Assembly (NCBI RefSeq): GCF_037392515.1
Contig: NC_090288.1
Location: forward strand, 57,521,673 to 57,585,672
DNA from: Haliotis asinina
Taxonomy: Eukaryota; Mollusca; Gastropoda; Lepetellida; Haliotidae
DNA length: 64,000 bases
Direction of reading: 5' to 3'
Shown piece by piece: positions 34,230 through 46,992 of the stretch (its first letter is position 1; every line of letters begins with the position of its first letter). The notes beneath the pieces are model-generated. The model saw nothing but the letters and a program-made list of their open reading frames with translations, did not search any database and had not been told where the DNA came from. The position numbers and the translations under genes are program-made.

Positions 34230-36070
34230 GAGTTATATTGTATGTGTACTGACTTTTGAGTTCCTGTTGATGCCAGAACCACTCTGACTATGATTATATG
34301 ATAGCCAGTCATTTGATGACAAACAGCGAGTAGGATATGTAAAGATATTGTAGTTAATGAAGAATGCATGATATAAGTTGTCAAAATGGCGAAAGCAAAT
34401 TGGTAAGTTAACTCTTTAAACAGTGTCTCAGTTATATTGAACCTGGAGGATGCATTGTTGTACAGCAAATAGTTGCAATACATCTGTAGTTCAATATGTC
34501 ATACCGTTAGTAGTATTTTGGTAGAAGATCAACCGCATGATCATGGTGATAAGTTTGACTTGATTACTTATATTTTGTTTACAATCAAATTTATTCAATG
34601 TGTAATTGTTCATTCAGGCAACTTTGTGGCATCCATGTGGCTTTCTAGATCAGAATGACCGATGTGTCAAGACAAAACAATAGTATCTGAAAGCAAGTTT
34701 TATTCCTACGGTTGTAAAAATTGGGATTGGCACCAAAATTCAATAGTCATTACTCCTTGTCCATTATATACATGACTTTGAGTGACTTGTTACCATGCAA
34801 TGTTGGTCAATTGTTCGTTATGTATCTTATCATGTAACAAAAACTCCCAAATAAAGCATTTATTAAAGTCTTTAGTTAGAGTTCAGAGTTCCTTTGGATG
34901 TTGAAATAAGTTCTTGGCGCTTGATGATCAATAAGAAACATGTGATAGCAGAATACTTGGTAGCATGTCATATTATAGGAAGCTGGTGATAATGTAATTT
35001 TATTTACAACTAAGCCAAATCAATAATAGGAATAGGATTATAATAAAACCTTGTTAATGTGTAGTTTCGATAAAATCATAATTTTCTCAATTACCAGTCT
35101 TTACTCTATCTGTAATGGTTAAGTCATATTCTCCATGCTCAGAGATGTCCCAAAGTCTTCGTGTTGGTCTAGTGGATAAGGCCACAGCCTAGAAAGCAGA
35201 GGGGTGGCCATACTATTCCTGGTCTTGTCAAAAGAACGAATACACATTAAATCCAATAGTCATGCAAATATCATGCATGTCAACTGGTGTCATCTGCTGA
35301 TCAGACCTAAACGAAGCACTTCATCGTATCCAATTTCTGTAGATCGAGGTTCATTATGCCAATCACCACTTTGTCTGGTCCATATATCCTTACTTACAGA
35401 CCACTGTCAAATAGTTGAAAAATTGGCGAGTTATAAATGAAGAACTCACAACACCAAAGACATGAATGTACGCAATTCAAGGACAAAAGTACGGCCTCCT
35501 TAGGTTGGAGTGGGTATCCATGTGACAACTCAAACCTCGCACCATAAATGCACTACCACATCCAACACACCTCAATGGGGAGACATCTTTTCTGACCATA
35601 CATGATACTCCATGTATTGTCACCATGCAATTGTCTTACAATTATGTGGAAATAAATGCCACAGCACAGAAACCCATCTGAATAAGCAGAAAGTATCCAA
35701 CATGTTCAGAGGGTTTCTTTTTTTAGTGTTATGTGAATTATCACGGATTGAAGGCAGTGAAAGTGTTATTGAGATGTTGCTGTGTCATGTGCACATGTGC
35801 AAGAGATAGGACTTCTTGCACGTATATTTTTTAAAGTTTCGGACATGTCAATTTGTATGATTTCCCCCCAAATCTGAGTCGCACTGCTAAGAAGCGTTTA
35901 TGGCTGCAAACACAATCTTTGTTTACACTTTCAAGCTTTGTTGTAGCGGCTGCTTTGCTGACTGGCTACAGTGAGAATGCAGAGCCAGCAACGGGAGGTA
36001 ATAAGTTATTGGGCGAAGCCTTAGTTACTTCCTGGGTCTAGTGGCAATTTATTGCAACATATCTCTGGAG
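34230..36070. other. Spacer between SOUL genes B and C
   Basis: Holds the probable 3' UTR of B to about 34.86 kb, then sequence in which I see no gene or named repeat. Confidence 0.45.
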
Positions 36071-36074
36071 ATTA

Positions 36075-36235
36075 TGGATGAAATTTATGCTGCTCTTAGC
36101 AGTATTTCAGGAATATATATATGGGGTCACCAGAAAAAGGCTTCACACATTGTACCAGTGAGGGGTGACTTTCTTGGTGACGAGCGAACAATTTAACCCC
36201 AAGGCTACCCCACAGCACTACTGGCATATTAACTC
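36075..36235 (-). repeat. SINE family 2 copy, inverted
   Basis: Plus-strand reading has tgctgctcttagcagtattt, ggggtcaccagaaaaaggct, gacgagcgaacaatttaac and aaggctaccccac, the reverse of the family-2 order. Confidence 0.68.
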
Positions 36236-36332
36236 TTAGAGAATCACAGATCAGTTCAACCAACAGTGACAGGGACTATAGAAGCCCACACTTCAAACAC
36301 AAGGCAACATCATCATCCCTCTATGGTGAAAA

Positions 36333-36680
36333 GAGTTGGTGAGGTAGACTAGTGGTTAGATCATTTGCTCATCACGTTGAAGACCCAGCTTCGATTCCCC
36401 ACATGCGTACGACCCGTAAAGGTCCCGGGGTAGAATAGGCCTTCAGCAACCCATGCTTGCCATAAAAGGTGACTGTGCTTGTCGTAAGAGGCGACTAACG
36501 GGATCGGGTGGTCAGACTCGCTGACTTGGTTGATACATGTCATCGGTTCTCAATTGCGCAGATCGATGCTCATGTTGTTGATCACTGAATTGTCTGGTCC
36601 AGACACGATTATTTACAGACCGCCGCCATATAGCTGTAATACTGCTGAGTGCGGCGTAAAACTAAACTCACTCACTCACT
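36333..36680 (+). repeat. Composite SINE: family 2 head joined to family 1
   Basis: 36333-36412 is a family-2 head (gaggtagactagtggttaga, cagcttcgattccccacatg). From 36413 a nearly full family-1 unit follows: ccgtaaaggtcccggggtag, gcgactaacgggatcgggtg, gctgacttggttgatacatg, ttgtctggtccagacacgat, accgccgccatatagctgt, and the tail actaaactcactcactcact. It could be a nested insertion or a true fused family. Confidence 0.8.
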
Positions 36681-36904
36681 CCCATACGCGTACCATGAGT
36701 GAAAACCAATGATATCGCTGGAACATTGCAAAAAGCAGCGTAAAAACGCACTCGCTCTGTGGTGAAGGCTTGTAGGTGTGACAGTGCCAGGGGCTTGAGA
36801 AGCCATCCCCAGTCTCTCACACTGTAAGCCTACATCATCCCCCTGTGTGGTGTGGTTTTGTAGGTGCGGTGCTGCCATGAATAAATACTGAACAGAAAAT
36901 GTTA

Positions 36905-36918
36905 CAAAAATTTATTTG
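36905..36918 (-). terminator. Candidate poly(A) signal of SOUL gene C
   Basis: On the minus strand aataaatttttg lies about 600 bp beyond the stop codon of gene C (37517). Other AT-rich hexamers occur nearby, so the choice is tentative. Confidence 0.35.
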
Positions 36919-37516
36919 TACAAAAATATGCTTTTCATTTGACAAAAAGTAAACACAAAAGTGGTGAATCTGTGGGAACATTGCCTTCTCAAGAACGATA
37001 AATAGCTAAAACAGCCCAACATAGATGACAAAACATCACAGATGAGAAATATTGCTCTTCTTTCATACAAACTATACAAGTATACCAATGGAAAAAACTG
37101 ATGATCCTATTTACTATGCATCCAAATGGAATGTCAAATTGGAAGGTCCTGAACATTTTCAGGGGTATAATCTTACACTGGAATATTCTTAAGATAAAGT
37201 GTTATGAATATTTGTCTCTGTTGTTGGACAAAGCCTTTTGCATTGATCTTTCCTGAATTATTCTACAACCAGTACATGTATTCACAGCTGTAGCTGATAA
37301 AACTGATATACATTAAAACCTTTGACATAATTAAATTTATAAATACTTCTACCTTTTTCTCATCTTCACACAAATCTGAGGAGATCTCCTTATCAATAAA
37401 TATGGAATATTTAAGAGATTCAGCAAAGAGGGGATTTTTTTCTTAAAAAAAGATATATTTAAATCTGTGAAACAACAGCTGTCAATGTTGTTGTCAATAG
37501 CCTGGCTTGCTTTAGA

Positions 37517-40500
37517 TTATTCAGCAATGAACCAGACTTCATTGTGTCTATGAAGGATTTTGAAGGGACTGTCATAGCCAGCGGTGTAATAGTAGTCAGT
37601 GTTGTAGGAGTAGGTGCCGTTGAGGAAATTCCTCAGTTTGTCTGCCTCCTTCAACCATGGTTTGATGCTCTCCATATCGTAGCCCCCAAAAGACCTGAAG
37701 AAAATGATGTTCCAAGTATCAAGCCACGACTTTTACACATGCTCTGAACAGTGTTGACCATGTTCCAAACGTCATCCTAGTACAAATGCTATAAAATGTT
37801 CTTGATGAGTTAGTGTTATAAACTGCTCTTAGAAAAATTCTAGCTGTATGATGGCGGACTGTCAATAGCCGTGTCGACATACCTAACTATGTTGCAACAA
37901 ACTGTGACAACACATTTGACGGCTTCATCTCACTAGTCGCCTCATACGACAAGCATGGGTTGCTGAAGTCTGACGTCCAACCCCAATGTTCACACTCAGA
38001 CAATAAATAGTGGTAGTGACATGTTTGTGTTTTGAAAGGACTGTTTAACAGGGATGGCAATTTCACCTGTTGCCAATCCTGGTTTAGGTGGACCATATTT
38101 ACAGCTTACCTGACATAAGCTCTGAAGGATGGAAACCCCTGCAGAAAGACTTTAGAATCGGTGGGTGTGGGTGGGTTGTCTTTGACTACGTAGAAGGACA
38201 TGGTGAAGTTGGACTCGCAAGCTGGTCCTGGTCCGGGGATGATCTTTATGATGACAGGTGCGGTCATTTTGATCTTCTTACCTGGAAAATATCAGTCAAA
38301 AAGAATTATATTGAACACAGACATAATTCTGGTTGTTTTTTTTTCCAATATGTCCATTCAGAGTAAAAAACATATGACTATGTCCTGAACGGTATTTTAC
38401 GCTTTATTGCAATATATAATTCAGGGAACATATCTCAATACATGTACTCAAGTATACATGTGTGACATTAATTCAGGTAATGAATTGCACAACCCAGCAT
38501 ACTGCATATGTTGCAATACTTAGTACATACATTTTTGCATGGAAAGGCCATGGGCTTTACATTTTCTATGTATCTGAAGTAATATCTAAAATGAAAGTTG
38601 ATTTGAGATTAAACTGGTGTGTCAAAACTAGTGAGAACACAATTCAAGTCTTGGAGATCAGAGTAAATAGGGATTCAAAGTCATATGAGAATGACTCCAA
38701 GCACCCAAGGGCAACAAGTCTGCATGGCAACTGTTGCATCTTGACAACTGAGTCACCCCTGCATCTTGATTAAAATCTGAATCACATCAGCTAAGGGCCG
38801 CAACTCTGCATGGCAACTGTTGCATCTTGACAACTGAGTCACCCCTGCATCTTGATTAAAATCTGAATAACATCAGCTAAACAAGACACGATATCAGTGA
38901 TGAACCCTGATTCTGTAATTTCTCAGTAGAGATTACCTGCACTATTCTTGCCAGAGATGTAGTTGTATAGTCTCCTGAAGTTGGTTTGAGATGCTTCCGC
39001 AAAGTCTATGCCAGCTGAGTTGGTGCTCACCCACTGAGATGCAGAATATTCTCGAACTTCATACTCCTGTGCAAGATGAAAATACTTCAAAACTGAAATA
39101 GGTATGATTAAGCTGAACAAACATTTCTTTAAAATATCTGGGTTTTTTGTTGTTGTTTTTTTTTCAAAACAATAAGTAGACATCAGTTTAGTGAACAAGG
39201 TCATCTGGCAATCTTTAGTAGGGGAAACTGACATTGGTTTCAGTAAATTCACATATGTACCCACTCCTGGAACTGAACCTAGTCGTTGGGATAATGAGTG
39301 AAAGCTTTATACACTGGGCTTCCACGCCTCTTTAATCAGTATGAAGAATCAGGAAGATTGGCAGGTACTCACCCCTTTAACGCTCTTAAGAACCTTAAAT
39401 CTAGGGCAGTCAAGGCCATGACAAAACGTGGGTGGTCGTTCTAACTGATCTCTGAAAAAGACAGAAATATTGAAACAAGTATAAGGTGCAAAAAGGAAAA
39501 TAGTCTGATGGAGGCCTTTTGCCAATACATATAAAGAACTTGCCTTCACATCAATGCAAACAAAACTGGAATCATCTGTATGGAATATCTTCCTGTTTTT
39601 CCAACTTCAAAAGCCTATGAAAGACTTATATAAGAAGGATTACAATTTGTACTTCCATATTTCAATACAGTCTGTAGACATACTGTAAAGCACGAAATTT
39701 TTGCATCATGATATTTTTGCGAGTGCTGACCAAACAGATATTTTTGTGAGTGGCAACCAACAGACGTTGCGTCATGATGTTTTTGTGACTTGCCTAATTT
39801 TCAAAAATAATTATCAAAACTTAATTGTCACTGAAACTATAGTAAAGTTCTACCTGAAGTTACTCTTATCACATATCAAAGGTTGCCACTAACCTTGAAC
39901 TCAGTTCAGTAAAGTACTTCTGTGTGTATGCAATCAGTGATGTTTTCCTCAAGACAACATGCAAGAAGTTGCATAGGCCAGATATGCTTAAAATATTTCA
40001 AAGGGATTACAAAAATCCTATTGCTAGGCGCTCAGGACACACCAGTTTTCATTTCGGGCAATAAAATAATGGTATCTTACTTGTCCGTGGACTACCAGAT
40101 AATTTCTTCTTATGGTTTCACACTGCAAATAATCTAAGATGTCATTTCATATCACTTGCCACAGGGCAAGGGCTTTTCAACATTTCTTAACCCCTGTGTT
40201 TATCACCGGATAAGTTTTGTTAACTTATCCACACCCATTGGATGGTGTCCACCTATCAAACGGTCTCTAAAGACAAAGAATGTGTGTTGTGTGGTTGATG
40301 CTTGTCTGGACTATCAGACATACTGATTGCATAACTCATTATGAAACCACCAAGATCAGAGAACAGTTTTAAGATCAAGCACCTGCATCCCTCGGCAAAC
40401 CATCCCAGGTCCTCACCCGTGCTGTACAAGATATTCCTGCAGACATTGCTGCTGAACTTGGTAGTCTTGACAACCTCAAGAGAACCATTCAAAGACACAA

Positions 40501-40741
40501 GAGTTCAGCATCCCACCCTCCCCCCACCCAACCCCGAGCAAGCACCCAGCTCCAAGACAGTCACCTTTCCCAGCCATAACATACTTTACACAAAGGGCAA
40601 TTCCATGTATACTACTAACATCAAACCGAATATTTTGACCTACCTGTCCTTGCTAAACTTTAGTACAAACCTGAGATATGGCGATGCACTATTGCACAGG
40701 CAGACCAATAGACACACACTCAGAACAGCGAGTACTTCCAT
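37517..40741 (-). CDS. HEBP2: Secreted SOUL heme-binding protein (HEBP2-like) gene C, five exons
   Basis: Minus-strand exons 40671-40741, 39373-39451, 38937-39066, 38110-38281 and 37517-37694 join in frame into 209 residues. A stronger donor 27 bp further on (40644) would give 218. Residues 1-19 (MEVLAVLSVCLLVCLCNSA) are a clear signal peptide. Then come ERPPTFCHGLDCPRFKVLK with two Cys, EYEVREYSASQWVSTNSAG, YNYISGKN, KKIKMTAPVIIKIIPGPGP with ESNFTMSFYV, and TAGYDSPFKILHRHNEVWFI at the C-terminus. These are the standard landmarks of the SOUL fold; KMTAPV and the ending HNEVW are hallmarks of HEBP2-type proteins. SOUL proteins bind heme or porphyrins; this one should act outside the cell or in the secretory path, unlike A, B and D, which lack a signal. 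All splice sites are canonical and no lesion is seen. Confidence 0.9.
38711..38880. repeat. Tandem duplication in intron of gene C
   Basis: Two copies of about 88 bp (ctgcatggcaactgttgcat ... cctgcatcttgattaaaatc ... catcagctaa) sit side by side with very few differences. Confidence 0.9.
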
Positions 40742-40804
40742 TGCCTTGGAAATCTGAAATATTTTGTAAAAGTTGCCGATACACAGATTCTAAATAGACC
40801 ATTG

Positions 40805-41062
40805 AATGGGTGAGTGAGCGAGTTTAGTTTTACACTATACACTTTACTAAATAGTCCAGCTATATGGCAGCAGCGAGTAAATAATTGAGTCTTGACCGAC
40901 AATCCAGTAATTAATTGCATGTGCCCTGTTCTGTGCAATGCATAACCAATGACACGCTGATCATTGGATTGTTCAGTACTGACTAGATTATGAACAGACC
41001 ACTGCGCTGACACTAAGCTGTAATAATGCAGAGTGTGGTGTTAAAGGCCAAACTAAGTCATC
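40805..41062. repeat. Back-to-back inverted SINE family 1 fragments
   Basis: 40805-40920 reads as the inverse of the 3' half (gagtttagttttacac, agctatatggcagcag, gagtcttgaccgac). 40955-41060 reads forward (gatcattggattgttcagt, gaacagaccactgcgc, gcagagtgtggtgt). The two halves face each other upstream of gene C. Confidence 0.65.
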
Positions 41063-41099
41063 ACTTAAAACATGACTAAAACAGTGGAAGAAGCTGAAA

Positions 41100-42470
41100 T
41101 GCTTAGTTTAAAAAACCAGAATGCTAAATCATTACAATAAAGTAAAGTTAAAGCAAATATGGACTTAAGAAATATCCCAGTTATGAACAAAACATTTTTA
41201 CCAGTGTTCTTTCACTTACTTAACAATCCCTGACAGATTCCTACCTTTACCATGTACACTCAAATTTTAGCTTATGTCTAAACAATATCTAACCAAGGAA
41301 AATGACATGTTAGAGACATTAACATGCAAAATGACTGAAAGCGAAAACTTGCATTTAGATAACCATTTCAAAAAATTACTCAGTCTACCAAGGTATGTAC
41401 TGTCACTAACTGGCTCGCTGCACTTTTCTTATATATGATGCTACGAAGGGAGCGCTGTAGTGTATATTGTGCTTTCCCACGCGTTAACGCGTTAACTGAC
41501 ACATGATCTTTGGTAACAAGCCTTGTGAATAAATGCACAGTTAATATATATCAGTTACCAGTACCACGCAGTAATATATTTCCAGTCATTTAGCACATCT
41601 CGATCATCTCTTCCCAGTCGTAAAATTCCTGATCAAGTGAGGCATCCCTAAATGGGCCCCACCGTCATTTTCCCATGCATTTCCCTAAAACAGTGAAAAA
41701 TCGGTTTTTCGACCCATTTGACATTCTGTTCACGCATGAATGTTAACATGTACGGACAAAAACAGCAGCAAACTTTCCTCAAAACTACAAACTTACTCAA
41801 AACACTTCTTTCTGCTTTTTCTCTCACCGTGCCGTCTTCTTGAGTCTGTCATCAACAATGCTTACGGTGAACGTTTTCGGGAATATAGGACGAGTGCAGG
41901 TTTTTCTTGAGGGGCATAAGACATCGAGGAATTTCAGTATTTTGATAAGTATTTAATCACATCCACATTCAAGGTAATTTATCACACAAGAAGGACCAAA
42001 TACGTAACTAAAAATAACATGCACTATTCACGTGACTCGTTATTGTAATTAATGAAGCATTGATCACCACTGTCATCCCCCTTACAGCAATAGACTCTTT
42101 CAGTGTGACCACGTGAACAACTAAACACTGTTATGAAACGTTAGGTCATGTGATGTTTTCTCGTTAAGAAATAAGTATCGATTTACATGAAAACACATAT
42201 CGATACAATGTCGAAAGATCGAACGAAATTGAAAGAGAAATAAGTTTACACTCGAAACTGAAATATGGAATAGTATAGAAATTGTCATGTTTTAAATCAC
42301 AGTACAACAGGGGTTTGAGCCTTGTAGGGCTCCTATATGTATAGAATTCTCCAAATCAAATTCAAGAAATCAATGCCCATTCAATTCTATTTCAATAATG
42401 TAACGTTAGATATTTGACATAACTAACTAGCACTCAGGATTCCTCTCTGAAAATATCAGCATGCACACAG
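41100..42470. other. Spacer between divergent SOUL genes C and D
   Basis: Apart from the TATA-like site at 41428 and a short palindrome (gttaacgcgttaac, 41492-41506), I see no gene. It should contain the upstream control regions of both genes. Confidence 0.4.
41428..41435 (-). promoter_or_regulatory. Candidate TATA box of SOUL gene C
   Basis: tatataag on the minus strand, about 690 bp before the ATG. The ATG exon is preceded by an acceptor (atatttcag, 40754-40762), so a non-coding first exon just downstream of this TATA box is plausible. Confidence 0.4.
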
Positions 42471-42594
42471 TCAACTAAAGTAAAAGTAAAAGACTGAATC
42501 GAATACACGCACAAAAGTAAAAACACACTGTCACTGTATTGAGAAAATAACAATTTTTTATTTTATTTTTTTTTACTGGGAGTGTTGGGGGTTT

Positions 42595-42775
42595 TTTGTT
42601 TTGTTTTTTGTTACGGACATCTGAGGGTGTGGGTTCAAATCCCGGATGGGACTCAACCCACTCAAAAAGTAATAGATTTTGTACTTTACTCAGAAAGTGA
42701 AATCCCAAATATGACATATGTTGCATTTGACCACTTCCTAAATTTCATCGTGTAATCATAGAGATGTTCTGTTAA
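42595..42775 (+). repeat. SINE family 3 copy (3' part)
   Basis: ggtgtgggttcaaatcccgg (B-box-like) is followed by atgggactcaaccc, ttgtactttactcagaaagt, gaaatcccaaatatgacata and catcgtgtaatcatag. It matches 57368-57507. The tRNA-like head is missing or altered. Confidence 0.78.
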
Positions 42776-42949
42776 GGGAACAAAAAATCGTTAAGATACT
42801 TATTATTGACCCGTCTTTTGATAAAGACTTTTCTTATTTTTCTTTATCAGAACATTAGCTCACTTAAGCAAGCATATCCTGTAATGTCTCTGATGATTTA
42901 AACTGTTGAACTATGACTTGACTGCCACAAAAATACATTGTTACCTATG

Positions 42950-43371
42950 CACACAACCCATAAAGGGCCTCTTTGTGGCACGTTTTTTCCTCACGTGTCC
43001 CGAGCGTCTATGCCTCGCTGCACAAGAAGACTTCCTAACGCTCTTTGCTTCTTTCATCAAATTTAGGTTGGTGGGATTCATATTTTGCATGCATCCCATG
43101 CATTGTCGTTTGCATGTCTGTTGAGTTTGTTTTTATCATGTGCTGACCGGATCGAGGTCACAACAATTTAATCACTTTTCATCGCATTTCATTGCTTTGA
43201 AAAGATCACGTGACCCAGTTAGGTCGGTTGTATAACCCCAGCTGTATGTGCGCCAGGCTGGTGCTTTGGGGCCACAGATCGATCTACCCTTGGATCAAAG
43301 AGCAAGGAACACTGACAGCCAGTTGACAACTATTTGCAATATAACATTGTGCCAGATCTGACTAATTTCAG
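42950..43371 (+). promoter_or_regulatory. Promoter and non-coding first exon of SOUL gene D
   Basis: 43205-43371 is shared with 3800-3970 upstream of pseudogene A. The exon ends actaatttcag|gtaag (donor 43372). The matching acceptor is tttcagcaacATG at 44483. 42950-43175 (gggcctctttgtggcacgtt ... gcattgtcgtttgcatg) reappears at 58436-58665, so this upstream block was duplicated with a second gene pair. Confidence 0.6.
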
Positions 43372-43559
43372 GTAAGAGCTGCTGACATAAAGACACTTAA
43401 GTGATGCACATTATATATGTTTATGAATGGATTTTATTGCTTTGTTTTGATATCATTAGTTCTGTTAAGGACTGAGATAGAATCTGTTTTGGTTTCAGAT
43501 TAAATTCTTGTTATTGACAATGCAATCTACTTGTTAATAAATTGTGATATTCATGACAA

Positions 43560-43880
43560 CGGTTAGCTATGTGACAAGCCAGAAACAAATGGATAAATCT
43601 GTGTAACATTTTGATCGATCTCAGTAACTAGATAAATCCCCTGTAACGTGTATTTTGATCTCAGTACTTAGATAAATCGCTATAACAGTTAGGTAGATCT
43701 CCAGTAACAAAAAGGTAAATCTCCTGTAACATTTAGACTGATCTCAGTAACTAGATAAATCTGCCATAACAATTAGATGGATCTCCAGTAACAAGTAGAT
43801 AGATCCCCTTTAGCAAGTGGATAGATCTCCTGTAACATTTAGACTGATCTCCTCTAATAAGTAGATAGATCTCCTGTCAA
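43560..43880. repeat. Imperfect tandem repeat in intron 1 of gene D
   Basis: Diverged units built from gatctcagtaactagataaa, tctcctgtaac and atttagactgatct recur about ten times at 25-40 bp spacing. Confidence 0.7.
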
Positions 43881-44214
43881 ATTTAGAGTTTAACAATTTA
43901 AAACTGCTTTATTTGTAACTCAAGTGCATTTTTTAAAATACATAATGCCCAAACACCTTAAGCAATATATTCACAAAAATCAAACTGTCTACTATTTTTG
44001 AGGTTAATGTCAATTTCAGTAAATTCAGGGAAATGTATTTTCTCAAATTTGAGTAAAAACTCGAACTTAAGTTAAAACTCATACTTAAGTTTGTTTTGAG
44101 AAATTGGGGCCAGGTCTGTCGCCCACAATTCAACATGCAGGGAAACAACAAGTATCATCTTTAAGTTGTTTTGGTTTGATATGGCTGAGACTCAGACCAT
44201 TAACTTGTTGCCAG

Positions 44215-44358
44215 GAGTGGCAGTGCTGCAGCCTAATGGTAAAAGCATCTATTTGTCACACCAAGGACCTAGGTACAATGTGTGAAACCCATTTCTTGTG
44301 TCTTCTGTCTTGATATTGCTGGAATGTCGCTAAAACTAAAGTCACTCACTCACTCCAG
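44215..44358 (+). repeat. SINE family 2 copy
   Basis: cagcctaatggtaaaagcat, gtgtgaaacccatttcttgt, gatattgctggaatgtcgct and the tail aaagtcactcactcactcc. Confidence 0.78.
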
Positions 44359-45554
44359 GTAGTTGCACCATCCACCAGACCATGAATGTGATCAGCTCTC
44401 TAGTAGTAGTAGTTGTTTTACATTTATTATACATTACACTTTTATTGCAACATGTTACAATTTATCTGATAATTTCAGCAACATGAATGGCATATTCACA
44501 GCAGTTAAGACGGCCTTCACATCAAAAGGACTTGACACTCCCAAGTATAAGGTTAACGAGGATGTCAAACAAGAGGTGAGACCTATGTGATGTATGATCT
44601 ATGCACTACACATTACACATGTAGACAAGGAACTTGACATTCAGTTCTAGTGATGTCTGGAACTAGAAGACACATTTATCTAGGAAATTGACTGAAGTAA
44701 CTATGTATTCATTATTCACATGTGAATACATTGGAAAATTTAAAACAACCAAGAGAGTTAAAAACTAGCTTATTGTGAGTTTTGTGTGTATGATTCAGAC
44801 AGTCCCATGTGTAGTTTTCATATGGTCTCTGGCAATTCATCATGATGAGTCACCATGCTATTTCGTTTCCATGAATTGTTTTCCTTTGCCATGTATCAGC
44901 TTACCTGTTTGGTGACAGCAGACGCCATCATGGCAGTTATTTGAAACTGTTACCCAAGTGGCTTCCTTTTTACATGAAAGCAGCCAAGGATCATCTTAAA
45001 CATGGCTTAACACCACAGTCAGCCATATTCCAGTCATTTTGTGGTGTCCTCAGATGCAGTGATTAGTATTGTGAACATGAAGCTAGAGGGGGAGGGGGGA
45101 ACTGTCAGCCAAGACACTGAGACTAACCACCCAATCAATTTGGTCACCCCATGTCCATTAAGGGTTACAAGGGGATATATGGGGGTAGGGTGGGCGGGTG
45201 TGTTTAAGGTGGGGAGGCGGGGATGAGGATGATGAAAATGATTTTTATGTACCCCCAATATGTGATTTTTATGGAGAAGCATCTACAATATGAATATAAT
45301 AACTTTGTGAATTGTTTTCATAATAAGCAAGAAGCAAACAAGACAACATTTTTTAAAATTCATTTTTACATTTGTGGTCAGTTTATGAGCTAAGCAAGTC
45401 ATGCAAAAGGGTATATGCATTCAATTACAAAACTCGAAAAAAATACTCCTGAATGAATTTTAAAGTACTTTATCGTGCTTCTATGGCTCTTAGTGTGCTC
45501 AAGACGTGAATTGATACAGATTTACTGTATGCACTAAAATCAAGTAGTTCATGC

Positions 45555-45665
45555 TGAATGTGAGTTTGATCACTGGATTGTCTGGTCTTGACTTGATTCT
45601 TTACAAGCCGCCGCCATATAGCTGTAATATTGCTGAGTGTGACATTAAACAACAAACTAACCAAC
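45555..45665 (+). repeat. SINE family 1 copy (3' part) in gene D intron
   Basis: gatcactggattgtctggtc, acaagccgccgccatatagc, tgctgagtgtgacatt and tail acaacaaactaaccaac. Confidence 0.75.
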
Positions 45666-46951
45666 CTTATATGTATGTATTTTCAATTTATGGATAAATA
45701 TTTACTGCTGTGTGTGGTGTTTAGGGTTTCGAGGAGCGTCGCTACGAGGCCTGCAAGTGGGTGAGCACCAAGGTAATGGCTATGTGCTACAAAGATGGTG
45801 TGAGCACCGGTTTCTGGAAGCTCTTCTAATACATTAGTGGAGAAAATGAACCAAGTAAGTAAACATGTGATAAACGTAGTGGTTCAGAGTATCAGGTTGG
45901 AATAAATTCATGGATCACAATATTAAACACATATATCTTGACAGTAATCATGATACATTTAATAGGCCTAATCAAAGAGAATAAAATCAAAACCAAAACA
46001 TATGTAACAGATTGGAATTATTGAGGCCCTTTTCGTCATTTTAAATAAAAGTTAATAATTATATTGGTCGTCTTTAGTGAAAAAGCCAGAAGTAGGTTAT
46101 CATGTCATTAGGATGCAATATACCCACATTACACCCCTACAAGCTGTCATGGCTTGTCAGTGCATGTGAAATGGGCAGTTGATAACACCTTATCATCCTC
46201 TAATCTGGCCTGCCTGTGACTGTGTCCTCTAGATAATGTGATGTAACTTGATGTGAGCATAGCATACGTGGCAGTGGCTCTAATATGGAATCTGGGTTGA
46301 TATGGGGTATGATGTGATGCCTGTTTTAAATAACATCAGAGTATCAGCACATGATGTCACTGGCGTTTGCATTTTGTTTCTATTGGAAAATACATTGTAA
46401 TTTATAAGCTCATTCCGCACCAAATCAAAATATTATATTGTGGGCATCAAACTCGTACGTTTGTGTGTTCTTGAAAATCATTGTTTAGTCAGTCACTTGA
46501 CCAGCTATTCCTCTATTCTAAGTATTCATGCTTGAGAAAAAATGCTTGTTCCCTCTATCCTTTCTTAAAACGGCAGAACTGACGCTTTATTTGTCACTCA
46601 CGAAATCCTCACGGGTGCAATATAAAGAGAAATAACCCTTCCTGTGACTTGTTTGTTGGACACGGATGTTCAATTCAACTCTGCATATGTGCTGTACCAT
46701 ATCAGTTGTTTCAATACAATATATATATTTACACATGACAAGAGTACACATTAGATGTGTTTGTATTTGAATTCTTCATGGAAAAAATAAATTAATACAA
46801 ATTTAATTTTGTGTGATATTTTTTCCAGAACAGAAGGTGGAGATGACGGCACCAGTGGCCACCCAGGTTGTGCCAGGGGCGGGTCCCAACTGTGAGAGCA
46901 CCTTCACCGTCTCCTTTTACATCCCCACTGAACACCAGGCTGACCCACACA

Positions 46952-46992
46952 CCCCCCCCCCCCCCCCCACCCCCCACCCCCCACCCCAAACC
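46952..46992 (+). repeat. Poly-C/Pro-rich tract inside exon 3 of gene D
   Basis: Seventeen C in a row, then acccccc-type blocks to about 46987. The same place in copy A has 6 C and in copy B 12 C. It encodes a proline linker between TEHQAD and TNPDVFIS. Confidence 0.9.

Noticed and set aside
40256-40498. 80-residue minus-strand ORF within intron 1 of SOUL gene C
   Set aside because: The flanking exons join in frame without it, and its sequence does not resemble the SOUL family.
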